Source: Lachnospiraceae bacterium
GTDB taxonomy: Bacteria > Bacillota > Clostridia > Lachnospirales > Lachnospiraceae
Direction of reading: 5' to 3'
Assembly (NCBI GenBank): GCA_028693705.1
Contig: JAQUUX010000034.1
Span: forward strand, 1 to 35,049
Length of the DNA stretch: 35,049 nucleotides
The notes below the pieces were generated by a model that ran no database searches, was not told the DNA's origin, and saw nothing but the letters and a program-made list of their open reading frames with translations. This document shows positions 1 to 9,083 of the stretch, one piece after another. The position numbers were made by a program, and so were the translations under genes. The stretch's first letter is position 1, and each line of letters opens with the position of its first letter.

Positions 1-491
1 AAGAACCGGATTTTTATAATTATTATGAAATATTAAACAGGAAAACAGGACACCTGTATTCTGACCGGGTTGCATTTCACATGATCGAACTGCCAAAGCT
101 CATTACAGCGACAGAGGAAGAGAAGCGGACCAGCCTTTATCGCTGGAGCAGACTGTTCGCGGCGAAGACCTGGGAAGAATATGAAGAAATCTCAAAGGGG
201 GATGAAAGCATGGAAGCAGCGGTACAGGAATTGCAGGATATCCAGAACAGCCCGGAAGAACAGAGAGCTTACAATAATCGAATGATGGCAATCAGTGATT
301 GGGAAACCCAGACACATGCGGCGGAGGAACGTGGTATCAAGCGGGGTAAAACAGAGGGAAAGATCGAAGGAAAGATCGAAGGAAAGATCGAAGATATTAA
401 TTCACTTCGCGAAAAACTGGATCTTAGCTTGGAAGAAGCCTGTGGAATTATTGGTATTTCACTGGAAGAATATCAGAGCTTTCGGAAATAG
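1..491 (+). CDS. Rpn/PDDEXK-type putative transposase, 3' part (5' end outside window)
   Basis: The reading frame is open from base 3 with no stop before the ATG at 81, so the gene starts upstream of the window and only its C-terminal part is present. The visible protein has the layout of the C-terminus of Rpn/YhgA-like PD-(D/E)XK family putative transposases: a DRVAFHMIELPKL-type strand, then TEEEKR and LYRWSRLF helices, then a charged tail. The tail holds three GKIE units encoded by perfect 12-bp repeats, followed by a short segment (SLEEACGIIGISLEEY) that resembles the helix-rich end common in these proteins. Family members are linked to RecA-independent recombination or transposition. The nuclease motif itself lies outside the window, so activity cannot be judged. 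Confidence 0.7.
   Translation, partial: EPDFYNYYEILNRKTGHLYSDRVAFHMIELPKLITATEEEKRTSLYRWSRLFAAKTWEEYEEISKGDESMEAAVQELQDIQNSPEEQRAYNNRMMAISDWETQTHAAEERGIKRGKTEGKIEGKIEGKIEDINSLREKLDLSLEEACGIIGISLEEYQSFRK
357..392 (+). repeat. Three perfect 12-bp tandem repeats inside the Rpn-type gene
   Basis: The unit GGAAAGATCGAA occurs three times in a row, in frame, and encodes repeated Gly-Lys-Ile-Glu. Copy number can change without shifting the frame. Such lysine/glutamate repeats are common near the C-terminus of this family. Confidence 0.9.
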
Positions 492-546
492 GTTCGGGTA
501 TAGCAGTAAATATGTAATAATCATTTGAAAATTCACTCATCGCGTA

Positions 547-575
547 TTGCAGAATTTTTTTGTCTGTACTATGAT
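547..575 (+). promoter_or_regulatory. Sigma-A type promoter for the small membrane protein gene
   Basis: TTGCAG (547-552) and TATGAT (570-575) are separated by exactly 17 bp, in the 120-bp gap after the Rpn-type gene. The predicted start of transcription is near 582, about 30 bp before the start codon at 612. Confidence 0.55.
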
Positions 576-611
576 ATAAGGTAATAGCCATAAAAGATAA
601 AGGAAGTGTGG

Positions 612-1100
612 ATGAATACTTTTATTGAATGCAGGGTGGAAAAGCCGCTGAATGCAATGGGAAAAATCATAAGAGTAATTGCTGTTATCGCTGCAGCAAT
701 TTGCTTGTTATTTGGTGTGTTTGGTCATTGGCTGATGCTGTTTGCCGGAATGGCGCTGTGTTTTGCAGCATACTGGATTTATCTGAATACGGATATTGAG
801 TATGAGTATCTGTATCAGGAAAAGGAACTGACAGTGGACAAGATCATGGCAAAATCTACTAGAAAAACAATGGGTTCCTATGTTTTGGATAAAATGGAAA
901 TCATTGCTGAATCGGGTGCATGGCAGTTAGATGCGTACAAGAACCGCCAGGTGGAAGTACTGGATTATTCATCCGGTAAAAAAACTTCGAACACCTACGT
1001 TATCTATTATGATGGAAACAAAAAGATTGTTTTTGAACCAAGCGAGGAAATGGTGAAGCAGATGAAAAATAGTGCTCCATCAAAAATATTTACCAATTGA
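612..1100 (+). CDS. Small two-helix membrane protein of unknown function
   Basis: The protein has 162 residues from the ATG at 612. I prefer this start to the in-frame GTG at 606 because AGGAAG (601-606) then sits 5 bp upstream as the ribosome binding site; the GTG would overlap it. Two closely spaced hydrophobic helices lie at about residues 17-60, followed by a soluble domain of about 100 residues predicted to face the cytoplasm. That domain has alternating strands (YEYLYQEKELTVDKIM, NTYVIYYDGNKKIVFEP). The layout resembles bacterial PH-like or DUF6106-like small membrane proteins, but I do not recognise a function. It has its own promoter, and its stop codon overlaps the -35 box of guaB. 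Confidence 0.8.
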   Translation: MNTFIECRVEKPLNAMGKIIRVIAVIAAAICLLFGVFGHWLMLFAGMALCFAAYWIYLNTDIEYEYLYQEKELTVDKIMAKSTRKTMGSYVLDKMEIIAESGAWQLDAYKNRQVEVLDYSSGKKTSNTYVIYYDGNKKIVFEPSEEMVKQMKNSAPSKIFTN

Positions 1101-1125
1101 CAGACTGGTTTTAGTTTGTTAAACT
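1097..1125 (+). promoter_or_regulatory. guaB promoter with overlapping small dyad
   Basis: TTGACA (1097-1102, perfect -35) and TAAACT (1120-1125) are 17 bp apart. The -35 box overlaps the stop codon of the upstream gene. The dyad AGTTT-GTT-AAACT (1113-1125) covers the -10 box and could be an operator; no regulator can be named. The predicted leader is only about 30 nt, too short for a purine riboswitch. Confidence 0.6.
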
Positions 1126-1139
1126 TTGCAAAATATTAA

Positions 1140-2618
<1,479 letters not shown>

Positions 2619-2672
2619 ACATTTAAAACAGTTATTTAGTGTAGTAACGCGATAAATCAAGAAAAAGCGATG

Positions 2673-2710
2673 AAAAAGTTGCAACTTTGTGTAGAAGTTG
2701 TGGCTTTTTT
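2673..2710 (+). terminator. guaB terminator
   Basis: A nearly continuous 15-bp stem pairs 673-687 with 695-709 (three G-T wobbles) around a 7-nt loop, ending in a run of six T. The A-rich 5' arm also gives a T-run on the other strand. Confidence 0.85.
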
Positions 2711-2720
2711 CTGATATTAT
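2692..2720 (+). promoter_or_regulatory. Possible extended -10 promoter for the GGDEF-EAL operon
   Basis: TATTAT (2715-2720) is preceded by TGA, giving an extended -10 (TGnTATTAT). The -35 region at 2692-2697 (TAGAAG) is weak and lies inside the guaB terminator. Transcription would start about 25 bp before the GGAGG ribosome binding site at 2743-2747. Confidence 0.4.
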
Positions 2721-2752
2721 AAGTGTAATTGTTTAAACTTTTGGAGGATTAA

Positions 2753-5491
2753 ATGCAGAACAATTCTGGACAAAGAAGTGAATTTGGTTTGCTTTATGGG
2801 GAAATTCTCAAAAAAGAAGAAATTATGAAAATTCAGGAGCAGTATTGTGAAGCTTCTGGTGTTATTACCGGTGTACTGGATGGGAACTGTGTGTTACTCA
2901 CCGGGATAACAGGTAATGAGCATGACCGTAGTATCCTCAAACCATACATAACCGAAGAAATGGTACTGGCGCTGGCAGATCGGGTTCGAGATGATTTTCT
3001 GGAAGACCAGGCAATTGAAGATACGACAGCTTCTAATGTGAAAATCGCCGCCGTATCTATGAAGTATCAAGGGAAGAGCGTTTTGACATGGATCGTTGCA
3101 GCAGTTTTATCTGACGATATTTATCAGACGGAAACAGCAATTTCACTGGATCAAATAGAAACAGCGATTACAGAAAAACAGTTTTACAGACAGCTGGATC
3201 TTTTGTTTTTTGTGTCAAATAATATCTTTGGCAGTAAGATTGCGCTGATAAAACAAAAAGAATCTTTGGAACGGCTGGTCACAGAGCAGAACGGTGAAGA
3301 GGGGAATGCTCTTGGCATTTCTAAGCAACGCGCGGACTCGTTGACAAGGCTGGTACAGCTTTTGGATGACAAAAGTGCTATAGATATTGTACTGGAACAT
3401 GGCAGTGGAATTATAGGGGAGTATCTGCAGGCGGATTCAGTGCAGGTATACCAGGTTAATAAAAGTGATAATACGATTAATGTAGCAGCTGAATGGTGTA
3501 GAAAGGAAGTTGTTTCTTTCTTTGATAAGACCTTTCATTTGCCACGTTTTTCTTTTTTACACGCAGATAAACCATATACAATTTCTACAAATACTGTAAT
3601 AACAGATACGGAACGAAAAGAGATTGAACAGTATGGTATCAGGGCGCTTGCGGCTTTTCCGATTATCATTGGTGGCGAAGCCATCATGTATATCTGCGTG
3701 ACGGAACGGACTAAGGACAGAACATGGAATCTGGAAGACATTCGATTTGTGAATGATGCCACCAGGTTACTTCGAAATATTATATTGCAGAGGATACAGA
3801 GAAACTCTCTTGCAAGCTCTTATGAATCACTGGAAGCTGTATTGGATAATATTGGCTGTGGTGTCTATGTAAGAGACAGGGAGACCAACGAGGTTCTGTT
3901 TTTGAATGCCAATATGAAAAATATGCTGGCCGGTGAATTGGAAGAGGATGCCATTGATCATGTGTTTGAGGCGCATTTGCCAAAAGATCGGGAATCTTAC
4001 GAATGTGAACTGTTAAACGACCAGAACGGTAAGTGGTATAGTCTTCACTATAGTCATATTACCTGGATGGATGGCAGAAAAGTTGCGCTATATGCCATTT
4101 CAGATGTCTCTGAAAAGAAACGCTATCAGGGGAAAATTGAGCAACAGGCTTATACGGATTTCCTTACGGGATTGTATAATCGTTTATGCTGTGAGAGAGA
4201 TCTGGCATATTGTATTGATGAATCAAAGAAGAATCAGACGACCAGCGCACTTCTGTATCTGGATCTGGATGATTTTAAACATATTAATGACGGACTGGGA
4301 CATCAGTATGGAGATGTGCTGCTAAAAGCGATTGCCCATAGTCTTCAGCGGGTAGGAGGAATTACCAATAACTGTTACCGGATGGGTGGCGATGAATTCG
4401 TTATCATTGTCCCGCCGGAGAATATAGCTCATTTGAGTGAGATTGTTCAGGGCATTAAGAATATCTTTGGAAAACCATGGTTTTTGAAGGACGCAGACTA
4501 TTATTGTACCATGAGTATGGGAATTGTTTACTTTCCACAGGAAGGCGATAATGTACAAGATCTGATCAAAAAAGCAGACATTGCCATGTACGAGGCCAAA
4601 AAGGCTGGTAAGAACCGGGTGGCTAATTATACGGAGAAGCTTAGCACTGTTTCCAATGAGCGTCTAAATATGGAACGCAACATGAGAGATGCAGCCAGAC
4701 ATGGTTTTGAGGAATTTGAAGTATATTTCCAGCCAATTACAGATCTTTCATTCAGAGGCAGTGGAAAACCCCATTGTAGCGGAGCAGAAGCACTTATCAG
4801 ATGGAATAGTTCAAAAATAGGTTTTATGTCCCCTTCTGACTTTATTCCCTTGGCAGAATACCTGGGGCTGATTAATCCAATGGGGAATTTTGTGTTGTTG
4901 GAAGCATGTAAGGAGTGTCGTTATTGGAATGAACACGGATTTCCAGATTATAAGGTAAATGTAAACTTATCTGTGGTACAATTATTACAGCCGGATATTC
5001 AGAATGTGATAGAACGTGCGATTGAAGAAACGGGTGTAAATCCACGAAATCTTACGCTGGAGGTAACGGAGAGCCTTGCGATCAATGATATGGATCGTAT
5101 GAAAGAGGTTTTGGAGGATATTAAGAAATTAAAATGCAGAATTGCACTGGATGATTTTGGGACAGGTTATTCTTCCTTAAATCATATCAGAGAAATCCCT
5201 TTTGATGTCATAAAGGTGGATCAGGGATTTGTAAGAGATCTGGCTGAAAATGCCTATTCACAGGCTTTTGTCAAAATGGTTGCTGAACTTGCTGAAACAC
5301 TTGGAAAAATGATTTGCGTAGAAGGTGTGGAAACGAGACAGCAAATGGATGTATTATATGGTATGAAGGTTAGATTAATCCAGGGATATTATTTTGGTAA
5401 GCCCATGCCGAAAAAAGAGTTTAGAGAGAAGTTTTTAAAACCCGTGGAGCAGGAAATGCCACTGACAGCAATGCGAAAAGTTGCACAGTAA
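2753..5491 (+). CDS. GGDEF-EAL protein with GAF- and PAS-like sensor regions (c-di-GMP turnover)
   Basis: A 912-residue cytoplasmic protein with no signal peptide or membrane helix. The order of parts is: an N-terminal helical region; a GAF-like region (about 195-345); a PAS-like region (about 355-455); a GGDEF domain with DFLTGLYNR and an intact GGDEF signature (545-549); and an EAL domain with EAL at 679-681, LEVTES, DDFGTGYSSL, KVDQGF and EGVET. GGDEF domains make c-di-GMP and EAL domains cleave it to pGpG. Both signatures look intact, so the net direction cannot be decided. The usual RxxD inhibitory site at 536-539 is replaced by GITN. The gene leads a run with 11-, 40- and 20-bp gaps into two IMP-forming enzymes and a DHH phosphoesterase. 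Confidence 0.95.
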   Translation: MQNNSGQRSEFGLLYGEILKKEEIMKIQEQYCEASGVITGVLDGNCVLLTGITGNEHDRSILKPYITEEMVLALADRVRDDFLEDQAIEDTTASNVKIAAVSMKYQGKSVLTWIVAAVLSDDIYQTETAISLDQIETAITEKQFYRQLDLLFFVSNNIFGSKIALIKQKESLERLVTEQNGEEGNALGISKQRADSLTRLVQLLDDKSAIDIVLEHGSGIIGEYLQADSVQVYQVNKSDNTINVAAEWCRKEVVSFFDKTFHLPRFSFLHADKPYTISTNTVITDTERKEIEQYGIRALAAFPIIIGGEAIMYICVTERTKDRTWNLEDIRFVNDATRLLRNIILQRIQRNSLASSYESLEAVLDNIGCGVYVRDRETNEVLFLNANMKNMLAGELEEDAIDHVFEAHLPKDRESYECELLNDQNGKWYSLHYSHITWMDGRKVALYAISDVSEKKRYQGKIEQQAYTDFLTGLYNRLCCERDLAYCIDESKKNQTTSALLYLDLDDFKHINDGLGHQYGDVLLKAIAHSLQRVGGITNNCYRMGGDEFVIIVPPENIAHLSEIVQGIKNIFGKPWFLKDADYYCTMSMGIVYFPQEGDNVQDLIKKADIAMYEAKKAGKNRVANYTEKLSTVSNERLNMERNMRDAARHGFEEFEVYFQPITDLSFRGSGKPHCSGAEALIRWNSSKIGFMSPSDFIPLAEYLGLINPMGNFVLLEACKECRYWNEHGFPDYKVNVNLSVVQLLQPDIQNVIERAIEETGVNPRNLTLEVTESLAINDMDRMKEVLEDIKKLKCRIALDDFGTGYSSLNHIREIPFDVIKVDQGFVRDLAENAYSQAFVKMVAELAETLGKMICVEGVETRQQMDVLYGMKVRLIQGYYFGKPMPKKEFREKFLKPVEQEMPLTAMRKVAQ

Positions 5492-5502
5492 AGGAGAGTA
5501 TT

Positions 5503-6219
5503 ATGGAACTGAGATCTTTATCAGAAGAACTTGCAGGAAATTCTTATCCTGGCAGAGGTATTGTAATCGGAAAATCAACAGATGGTAATTATGCTGTGAC
5601 TGCTTATTTTATTATGGGCAGAAGTGAAAACAGCAGAAACCGTATTTTTGTAGAGGACGGAAAGGGAATTCGTACCCAGGCATTTGATCCAAGCAAACTG
5701 GTAGATCCAAGCCTGATTATCTACGCACCGGTAAGAGTGTTGGGAAATAAGACAATTGTTACCAATGGAGATCAGACAGATACTATTTATGAAGGAATGG
5801 ATAAACAGCTGACTTTTGAGCAGTCTCTGCGCAGTCGTACTTTTGAGCCGGATGCTCCTAATTTCACACCGAGAATCTCAGGCATCATGCATGTAGAAGA
5901 TGGCAGCTATAACTATGCCATGTCTATTTTAAAGAGCAATCATCAGGATCCGTCCTCTTGCAATCGATACACCTTTGCGTATGAAAATCCAAAGGCTGGA
6001 GAGGCACATTTTATCCATACCTATATGGGAGATGGAAATCCGTTGCCGAGCTTTGAGGGAGAACCGAAGCTGGTGGCTATGGATGGAGATATTGATTCTT
6101 TTACCAATCAGATCTGGAACAGTCTGAATGCAGATAATAAGGTTTCACTGTTTGTTCGTTTTATTAAGATTTCAGATGGAAGCTTTGAGACCAGAATCGT
6201 AAATAAAAATTGTAAATAA
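5503..6219 (+). CDS. purO: IMP cyclohydrolase, PurO family
   Basis: A 238-residue protein that matches by recall the stand-alone IMP cyclohydrolase family first described as archaeal PurO. It closes FAICAR to IMP, the final step of de novo purine synthesis. Family-like segments include the N-terminal YPGRGIVIGK strand, a VTAYFIMGRSENSRNR stretch and the later NGDQTDT segment. A ribosome binding site AAGGAG overlaps the end of the preceding gene, 11 bp away. The next gene encodes an AICAR formyltransferase that lacks the cyclohydrolase half normally fused to it in bacteria, so this protein most likely fills the missing step. I am confident of the family and infer the pathway role from that neighbour. 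Confidence 0.85.
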   Translation: MELRSLSEELAGNSYPGRGIVIGKSTDGNYAVTAYFIMGRSENSRNRIFVEDGKGIRTQAFDPSKLVDPSLIIYAPVRVLGNKTIVTNGDQTDTIYEGMDKQLTFEQSLRSRTFEPDAPNFTPRISGIMHVEDGSYNYAMSILKSNHQDPSSCNRYTFAYENPKAGEAHFIHTYMGDGNPLPSFEGEPKLVAMDGDIDSFTNQIWNSLNADNKVSLFVRFIKISDGSFETRIVNKNCK

Positions 6220-6259
6220 TACTATCACTTGCACAGGAAGAGAAAGGTTTGGACAAATC

Positions 6260-7438
6260 ATGAATGAACTGGAATTAAAATATGGCTGTAACCCTAATCA
6301 GAAACCATCCAGAATATATATGGAAAACGGGAAAGACCTTCCCATTCAGGTATTAAACGGAAAAACGGGATATATTAATTTCCTGGATGCTTTTAATGGC
6401 TGGCAGCTGGTCAGTGAGTTAAAGAAAGCAACCGGTTTGCCGGCAGCAACTTCATTTAAGCATGTTTCACCGGCCGGTGCAGCAGTAGGACTTCCGTTAA
6501 CCGATGTAGAACGTAAGATCTACTGGTGTGAGGATATGGGGGAACTTTCTGCTATTGCCAGCGCATATGCAAGAGCAAGAGGCGCAGACAGAATGTCTTC
6601 ATTTGGTGATTTTATCTCACTTTCCGATGTTTGTGATGCGGATACAGCACGCCTTATTAAGAGAGAAGTATCAGATGGTGTGATCGCACCGGGATTTGAT
6701 GCAGATGCACTTGCAATATTAAGGGAAAAGAAGAATGGAAATTATAATGTAATCCAGATTGATCCTGCTTATGTACCGGAGCAGCTGGAACGCAAACAGG
6801 TATATGGAGTAACTTTTGAACAGGGAAGAAATGAACTGAAGATTGACGATGCTTTTTTCTCAAATGTAGTAACTGAGAATAAAGAGATTCCGGATACTGC
6901 CAGGATTGATTTGGCAATTTCCATGATTACCTTAAAGTATACTCAGTCTAACTCTGTATGTTTTGTTAAAGGGGGACAGGCAATTGGTATTGGTGCAGGA
7001 CAGCAGTCCAGAATTCACTGTACCAGACTGGCAGGCAGCAAGGCGGATAACTGGTATCTTCGTCAATCTCCGCAGGTACTTGGATTACAATTTGTAGATA
7101 AGATTCGTCGTGCAGACAGGGACAATGCCATTGATCTGTATATCGGAGAAGATTATATGGATGTTCTGGCAGAAGGCACATGGCAGAATATTTTCAAAGT
7201 AAAACCTGCAGTGTTTACCAGAGAAGAAAAGAGAGCGTGGCTGGATACCATGACGGATGTGGCGTTGGGATCAGATGCATTCTTCCCATTTGGTGATAAC
7301 ATTGAGCGAGCACATAAGAGCGGCGTGAAATATATTGCGCAGCCGGGCGGTTCTGTTCGTGACGATAATGTAATTGAAACATGTAATAAATATGGAATGG
7401 CAATGAGTTTCACAGGCATTCGTTTGTTCCATCACTAG
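6260..7438 (+). CDS. purH: AICAR formyltransferase (PurH C-terminal domain only)
   Basis: Transfers a formyl group from 10-formyl-tetrahydrofolate to AICAR, giving FAICAR. The protein has 392 residues, whereas ordinary bifunctional PurH has about 510-530. It begins directly with LKYGCNPNQKP, the start of the formyltransferase half. The conserved Lys67-His68 (ATSFKH) matches the catalytic Lys-His pair of this family. The GIGAGQQSR segment and the C-terminal GGSVRDDNVI are also present. The N-terminal MGS-like cyclohydrolase domain is absent rather than broken: no remnant lies upstream, where the PurO-type gene ends 40 bp away. The two genes are probably translated from one mRNA. Confidence 0.95.
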   Translation: MNELELKYGCNPNQKPSRIYMENGKDLPIQVLNGKTGYINFLDAFNGWQLVSELKKATGLPAATSFKHVSPAGAAVGLPLTDVERKIYWCEDMGELSAIASAYARARGADRMSSFGDFISLSDVCDADTARLIKREVSDGVIAPGFDADALAILREKKNGNYNVIQIDPAYVPEQLERKQVYGVTFEQGRNELKIDDAFFSNVVTENKEIPDTARIDLAISMITLKYTQSNSVCFVKGGQAIGIGAGQQSRIHCTRLAGSKADNWYLRQSPQVLGLQFVDKIRRADRDNAIDLYIGEDYMDVLAEGTWQNIFKVKPAVFTREEKRAWLDTMTDVALGSDAFFPFGDNIERAHKSGVKYIAQPGGSVRDDNVIETCNKYGMAMSFTGIRLFHH

Positions 7439-7458
7439 AAAAAAGGGGAGACCAAGTC

Positions 7459-9015
7459 ATGAAATTATCTGATCTGGAAAGGTTCAACCCCATTATTATT
7501 CAGTGTCATGATAATCCGGATGCCGATGCTATCGGCTCCGGATTTGCTTTGTATGAATATTTTAAAAAACTGGGGAAAAAGGTTTACCTTATATACAGCG
7601 GTAATAATCGAGTACAGAAATCGAATCTGGTATTGATGATAGATGAGTTGAAACTGCCCCTTCGTTTCGTTAAAGTAAAAGAGGGTAAGATCCAGGAACC
7701 TTGGATTGCAGAGGCACTGGAGCAGGAGCACGCGTTGTTGTTACTTACGGACTGTCAGTATGGGGCAGGTAATGTGACCAGAGTGCAGGCACCTCATATT
7801 GCAGTGATAGATCATCATCAAAGAGAGTCATCAGAGCAGGAACTTTCAGAGATTCGTTCTGATTATGCAAGCTGTTCTACTGTGGTCTGGAATATGCTGC
7901 AGGATGAACAGTATGATATGGAACAAAACAGGGATCTGTCGACGGCTTTATATTATGGTCTGTATTGTGACAGCAGCCAGTTTGCTGAGTTGTATCATCC
8001 AATGGATCGTGATATGCGGGACAGTATTAACTGTGACCAAAATAAGATCAGGCTCTTTCGCAATTCCAATATTTCTTTAAAAGAATTGGAATTGGCGGGA
8101 ATTGCCATGATCCGCAATATTTATAATGATGATCATGAATATGCCATTGTAAAAGCGGAGCCATGCGATCCTAATATTTTGGGACTGATCAGTGACTTTT
8201 TGCTACAGGTAGATTCTGTGAAAACCTGTGTGGTATATAATGAAACACCGGATGGCTATAAAATATCGGTGCGAAGCTGTGTGAAGGAAGTAAACGCAAA
8301 TGAACTTGCAGAGTTTCTCACACAGGACATTGGAAGCGGCGGTGGGCATTTTGAAAAGGCCGGGGGCTTTATCAGCCGCAATCTATATGAGAGAAGATAC
8401 CCCACACTGCATACAGAGGCTTATTTTGGCGAGCGGATGAATGCTTATTATGAAAACTGCAGTGTTATCGTGGCGGCAAAAGCAAATCTTCCGGTGGAAG
8501 AAATGGAGCAGTTCCGCAGAAAAAAACTACAGTATGGCTATGCTCCTGCCACTGCCTTGTATCCGACAGGAACACCGGTTACAGTCAGAACCCAGAAGGG
8601 TGATAAGCGGGTTGTTATCGACCCGAATCAAATCTTTTGTATTGATGAACTGGGAGAAGTTTATATTTTAAGTGAAGAAGTTTTTACAAGACGTTACCAG
8701 GTTGAACAGACGGAAGATAGGGAAAAAAACAATCTGAAACCGGATGTGGATTTTATTTATGAACCCAAGGTATGCAGCCGGGTGGACGGAACACAAAAAA
8801 AACTTCTGCCATACGCACAGCCATGTACGTTGCGACAGGAAATTGTTGTGTACGCAGAGCCAATTACAGAAATGCTGAAAGTGTTTACCGTGTATGATGA
8901 AGAACATTACCAGTTAGGAAAGCCGGGGGATTATCTGGCTGTACTATGTGGAAATGCACATGATATTTTCATCATTAAAGCCGGAGAATTTCATAGAAAC
9001 TATGAAAAAATGTAG
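7459..9015 (+). CDS. DHH/DHHA1 phosphoesterase with a C-terminal extension of about 190 residues
   Basis: A 518-residue protein. The N-terminal DHH domain has DNPDADAIGSG (Asp18, Asp21, Asp23) and Asp118-His119-His120, the metal-binding residues of the DHH family. The DHHA1 domain follows, with GGGH at 294-297. This is the layout of NrnA/GdpP-type enzymes, which cleave nanoRNAs, pGpG, pAp or cyclic dinucleotides; the exact substrate is not readable. The enzyme would normally end near residue 325. The remaining part appears to hold two similar modules (about 366-415 and 465-516), each a strand pair ending in an F-x-R/T-x-Y-like motif. It lies 20 bp after the AICAR formyltransferase gene and is probably in the same operon. 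Confidence 0.88.
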   Translation: MKLSDLERFNPIIIQCHDNPDADAIGSGFALYEYFKKLGKKVYLIYSGNNRVQKSNLVLMIDELKLPLRFVKVKEGKIQEPWIAEALEQEHALLLLTDCQYGAGNVTRVQAPHIAVIDHHQRESSEQELSEIRSDYASCSTVVWNMLQDEQYDMEQNRDLSTALYYGLYCDSSQFAELYHPMDRDMRDSINCDQNKIRLFRNSNISLKELELAGIAMIRNIYNDDHEYAIVKAEPCDPNILGLISDFLLQVDSVKTCVVYNETPDGYKISVRSCVKEVNANELAEFLTQDIGSGGGHFEKAGGFISRNLYERRYPTLHTEAYFGERMNAYYENCSVIVAAKANLPVEEMEQFRRKKLQYGYAPATALYPTGTPVTVRTQKGDKRVVIDPNQIFCIDELGEVYILSEEVFTRRYQVEQTEDREKNNLKPDVDFIYEPKVCSRVDGTQKKLLPYAQPCTLRQEIVVYAEPITEMLKVFTVYDEEHYQLGKPGDYLAVLCGNAHDIFIIKAGEFHRNYEKM

Positions 9016-9026
9016 TATATGTAGCC

Positions 9027-9055
9027 TTTTTTATTTTTCTTACCTATGTTAAAAT
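9027..9055 (+). promoter_or_regulatory. Possible extended -10 promoter before the membrane protein gene
   Basis: TAAAAT (9050-9055) is preceded by TGT, an extended -10. The -35 region is only a T-run (9027-9032). The gap from the DHH gene is 68 bp, larger than the others in this run, which fits a separate start of transcription. Confidence 0.35.
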
Positions 9056-9083
9056 GTTCTTATTGCAGAGGGGGCAATAAGAT

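Noticed and set aside
357-392. CRISPR-like direct repeats
   Set aside because: The 12-bp repeats have no spacers and are in-frame coding repeats.
606-611. GTG start for the small membrane protein
   Set aside because: It overlaps the AGGAAG ribosome binding site. The ATG at 612 is correctly spaced from it.
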